Part shown: one piece after another, positions 62,504 to 64,000 of the stretch | Layout of the letters: each line of letters opens with the position of its first letter | Numbering within the stretch: position 1 is the first letter of the stretch | Source of the DNA: Enterocloster aldenensis | GTDB taxonomy: Bacteria; Bacillota; Clostridia; Lachnospirales; Lachnospiraceae | Direction of reading: 5' to 3' | Assembly: GCF_003434055.1 (NCBI RefSeq) | Contig: NZ_QVEX01000011.1 | Location: 1 to 64,000, forward strand | Length of the DNA: 64,000 bases | The notes under the pieces: model-generated | Database searches by the model: none | Seen by the model: the letters and a program-made list of their open reading frames with translations, nothing else | What the model was told of the DNA's origin: nothing | Translations under genes and position numbers: made by a program

Positions 62504-63652
62504 ATGGCAGAGAGTAAGAGAGATTACTATGAAGTTCTGGGCGTTCCCAAGGATGCAGACGATGATGCATTGAAAAAAGCATACAGGAAACTTGCCAAGA
62601 AATACCATCCGGATGCCAATCCAGGCGATAAGGAGGCAGAGGCCAGGTTCAAAGAAGCTTCAGAGGCGTACAGTGTATTAAGCGACCCTCAGAAACGTCA
62701 GCAGTACGACCAGTTCGGCCATGCTGCATTTGACCAGGGCGGCGGCGGGGCCGGCGGCTTCGGCGGCTTTGGCGGTTTTGATTTTGGCGGGGATATGGGT
62801 GATATCTTCGGCGATATTTTTGGCGATATCTTTGGCGGAGGCCGGTCTTCCAGGGCGAGGAGCGGTCCCATGCGCGGCGCCAACATAAAGACTTCCATCC
62901 GGATTACATTTGAGGAAGCTGTTTTTGGATGTGAAAAAGAGATTGAGATTAATTTTAAAGAGACATGTGCAAGCTGTCACGGCACTGGAGCCAAGGCAGG
63001 CACTTCGCCACAGACCTGCGGCAAGTGTAACGGCAAAGGAAAGATCATGTACACCCAGCAGTCCTTCTTTGGCCAGGTCCAGAATGTGCAGACATGTCCG
63101 GACTGTAACGGCACGGGCCAGATCATCAAGGAGAAGTGTCCGGACTGTTATGGAACAGGTTATAAGACCGTGCGCAAGAAATTTAAGGTATCCATACCGG
63201 GCGGCATTGACAACGGTCAGTGCGTGCGTCTTGCAGGCGGCGGCGAGCCTGGGACAGGCGGCGGCGAGCGCGGCGACCTTCTGGTGGAGGCAGTGGTTTC
63301 ACAGCATCCGATTTTTAAGCGCCAGGATACCAGCATCTATTCCACGGTGCCTATTTCCTTTGCCCGGGCAGCCCTTGGCGGCCCGATCCGCATCAAGACC
63401 GTGGACGGCGAGGTGGAGTATGAAGTGAAGCCAGGCACCCAGACAGACACCAAGGTCCGCCTAAAGGGCAAGGGTGTGCCTTCCCTGCGCAACCGTAATG
63501 TGCGGGGCGACCACTATGTGACCCTGGTTGTCCAGGTTCCGGAGCGCATGAACCAGGCGCAGAAGGAAGCCTTGAGGCGATTTGATGATGCCATGAACGG
63601 CATTACCCCGCCGGAAGAGGAAAAACCCAAGAAAAAAGGGATATTCAAGTAA
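62504..63652 (+). CDS. dnaJ: Chaperone DnaJ (Hsp40)
   Basis: Stimulates DnaK ATPase and delivers substrate. The 382-residue type I protein has the J domain with HPD in [10 protein letters not shown] (about 30-40), a Gly/Phe-rich region (about 76-115), four CxxCxGxG zinc motifs ([32 protein letters not shown]; about 153-225) and the C-terminal substrate domain. AAGAGG precedes the ATG. Last gene of the operon, followed by a terminator. Confidence 0.98.
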   Translation: MAESKRDYYEVLGVPKDADDDALKKAYRKLAKKYHPDANPGDKEAEARFKEASEAYSVLSDPQKRQQYDQFGHAAFDQGGGGAGGFGGFGGFDFGGDMGDIFGDIFGDIFGGGRSSRARSGPMRGANIKTSIRITFEEAVFGCEKEIEINFKETCASCHGTGAKAGTSPQTCGKCNGKGKIMYTQQSFFGQVQNVQTCPDCNGTGQIIKEKCPDCYGTGYKTVRKKFKVSIPGGIDNGQCVRLAGGGEPGTGGGERGDLLVEAVVSQHPIFKRQDTSIYSTVPISFARAALGGPIRIKTVDGEVEYEVKPGTQTDTKVRLKGKGVPSLRNRNVRGDHYVTLVVQVPERMNQAQKEALRRFDDAMNGITPPEEEKPKKKGIFK

Positions 63653-63686
63653 AATCCAGGAACCAAACAGACATCGGAATACAAGT

Positions 63687-63717
63687 CAGGCCCGGCCAGT
63701 TGAACCGGGCCTGTGTT
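63687..63717 (+). terminator. Terminator of the heat-shock operon
   Basis: CAGGCCCGG / CCGGGCCTG stem with a 9-base loop, followed by TGTTTAT, 35 bp after dnaJ. Confidence 0.75.
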
Positions 63718-63864
63718 TATGCGGGCGGACACACCCTGGGAACAGCCGGGGCTGTCTGTCTGTTTTAAAAAAGTGTCTGGGTAAATATTAAGAAAATCGC
63801 AAAGAATATAGACATTACCTGGGCTATAATGTTATCATATCTCAAGAAAGGTATGAGCAGTACA

Positions 63865-64000
63865 ATGAAAAAGCGCATTTTAATAACCGGGGCCAATGGA
63901 TTTTTAGGTTCCCGGCTTTCAGGATATTTTAAGAAGATGGATGGATATGAAACCCTTGGCGTGAGCCACAGGGAGCTGGAAGTAAGCGATTCCCTGGCAG
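63865..64000 (+). CDS. NAD(P)-dependent epimerase/reductase, RmlD-like (partial, cut by window end)
   Basis: The first 45 codons are present: MKKRILITGANGFLGSRL with the extended-SDR dinucleotide loop GANGFLG (residues 9-15) and SHRELEVSD, which resembles dTDP-4-dehydrorhamnose reductase-type proteins (HRELD in RmlD). The 3' part is outside the window, so subfamily and substrate are uncertain. A TATAAT lies at 63825-63830, upstream of the start. Confidence 0.75.
   Translation, partial: MKKRILITGANGFLGSRLSGYFKKMDGYETLGVSHRELEVSDSLA

Overview
The window looks like chromosomal DNA of a spore-forming, low-to-mid GC Gram-positive anaerobe of the class Clostridia, most likely a Lachnospiraceae member (an Enterocloster / Clostridium clostridioforme type of genome is my best guess, from gene style and not from any search). 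Reasons: AGGAGG-type ribosome sites throughout, frequent GTG/TTG starts, a T-box leader before ileS, HrcA/CIRCE control of dnaK, SpoIID- and 3D-type cell-wall proteins, a ZnuABC-like and a BMP-type nucleoside ABC system, and families typical of gut Clostridia (DUF362, YdcZ, ATC hydrolase). There is no phage, IS element, CRISPR array, rRNA or tRNA; this is mostly core chromosome with a few accessory operons.

Layout. 1-8.9 kb (minus strand): an unknown small gene, nicotinate phosphoribosyltransferase, then a MarR-led export operon (MarR, cytidylate-kinase-like protein, a heterodimeric ABC exporter, two HlyD/MacA-like adaptors). 8.9-20.1 kb (plus): T-box-controlled ileS, glycogen phosphorylase, then a methionine/one-carbon operon (metF, a stand-alone MetH reactivation protein, threonine aldolase, metH). 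20.1-24 kb: GGDEF protein, a cysteine-repeat small protein, a DUF368 lipid-carrier transporter, a DegV protein. 24-29.8 kb: a HAD phosphatase, a ZnuABC-like metal importer whose binding protein carries a 7-residue His/acidic repeat, and KtrB/KtrA potassium uptake. 29.9-36.5 kb: a MerR regulator with a matching 19-bp-spacer promoter before a DapB-like dehydrogenase, a class-C-type serine hydrolase, two COG0523 (CobW-type) GTPases (one with a 10-residue His/Cys repeat, one fused to a YcgQ-like tail), and a Crp/Fnr-type regulator divergent from a YdcZ transporter. 37.5-46.7 kb: an IclR regulator divergent from a nucleoside-type ABC importer, a pseudo-nucleoside hydrolase, a true nucleoside hydrolase, an M20 carbamoyl-amidohydrolase and an ATC-hydrolase-like protein. 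46.7-53.9 kb: DEAD-box helicase behind an attenuator-like leader, alpha/beta hydrolase, DUF362 protein, YbaK-type deacylase, and a deoC-cdd-pdp deoxynucleoside operon. 53.9-58.4 kb: a structured small RNA (6S-like), a SpoIID-family protein and two secreted 3D-domain proteins. 58.6-63.7 kb: hrcA-grpE-dnaK-dnaJ, followed by the start of an NAD-dependent epimerase/reductase gene.

Themes. Zinc handling recurs (binding-protein importer, two COG0523 GTPases, two independently expanded His-rich repeats). Nucleoside use recurs (IclR-controlled import/hydrolysis locus and deoC-cdd-pdp). Several regulator/target pairs can be read directly from DNA: MarR dyad, MerR 19-bp spacer, Crp-type site near -42, phased repeats at the IclR locus, T-box, CIRCE, and a WalR-like box. 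The most unusual candidates are the nucleoside locus with a catalytically empty hydrolase paralogue, the paired COG0523 GTPases, and the cysteine-periodic small protein.
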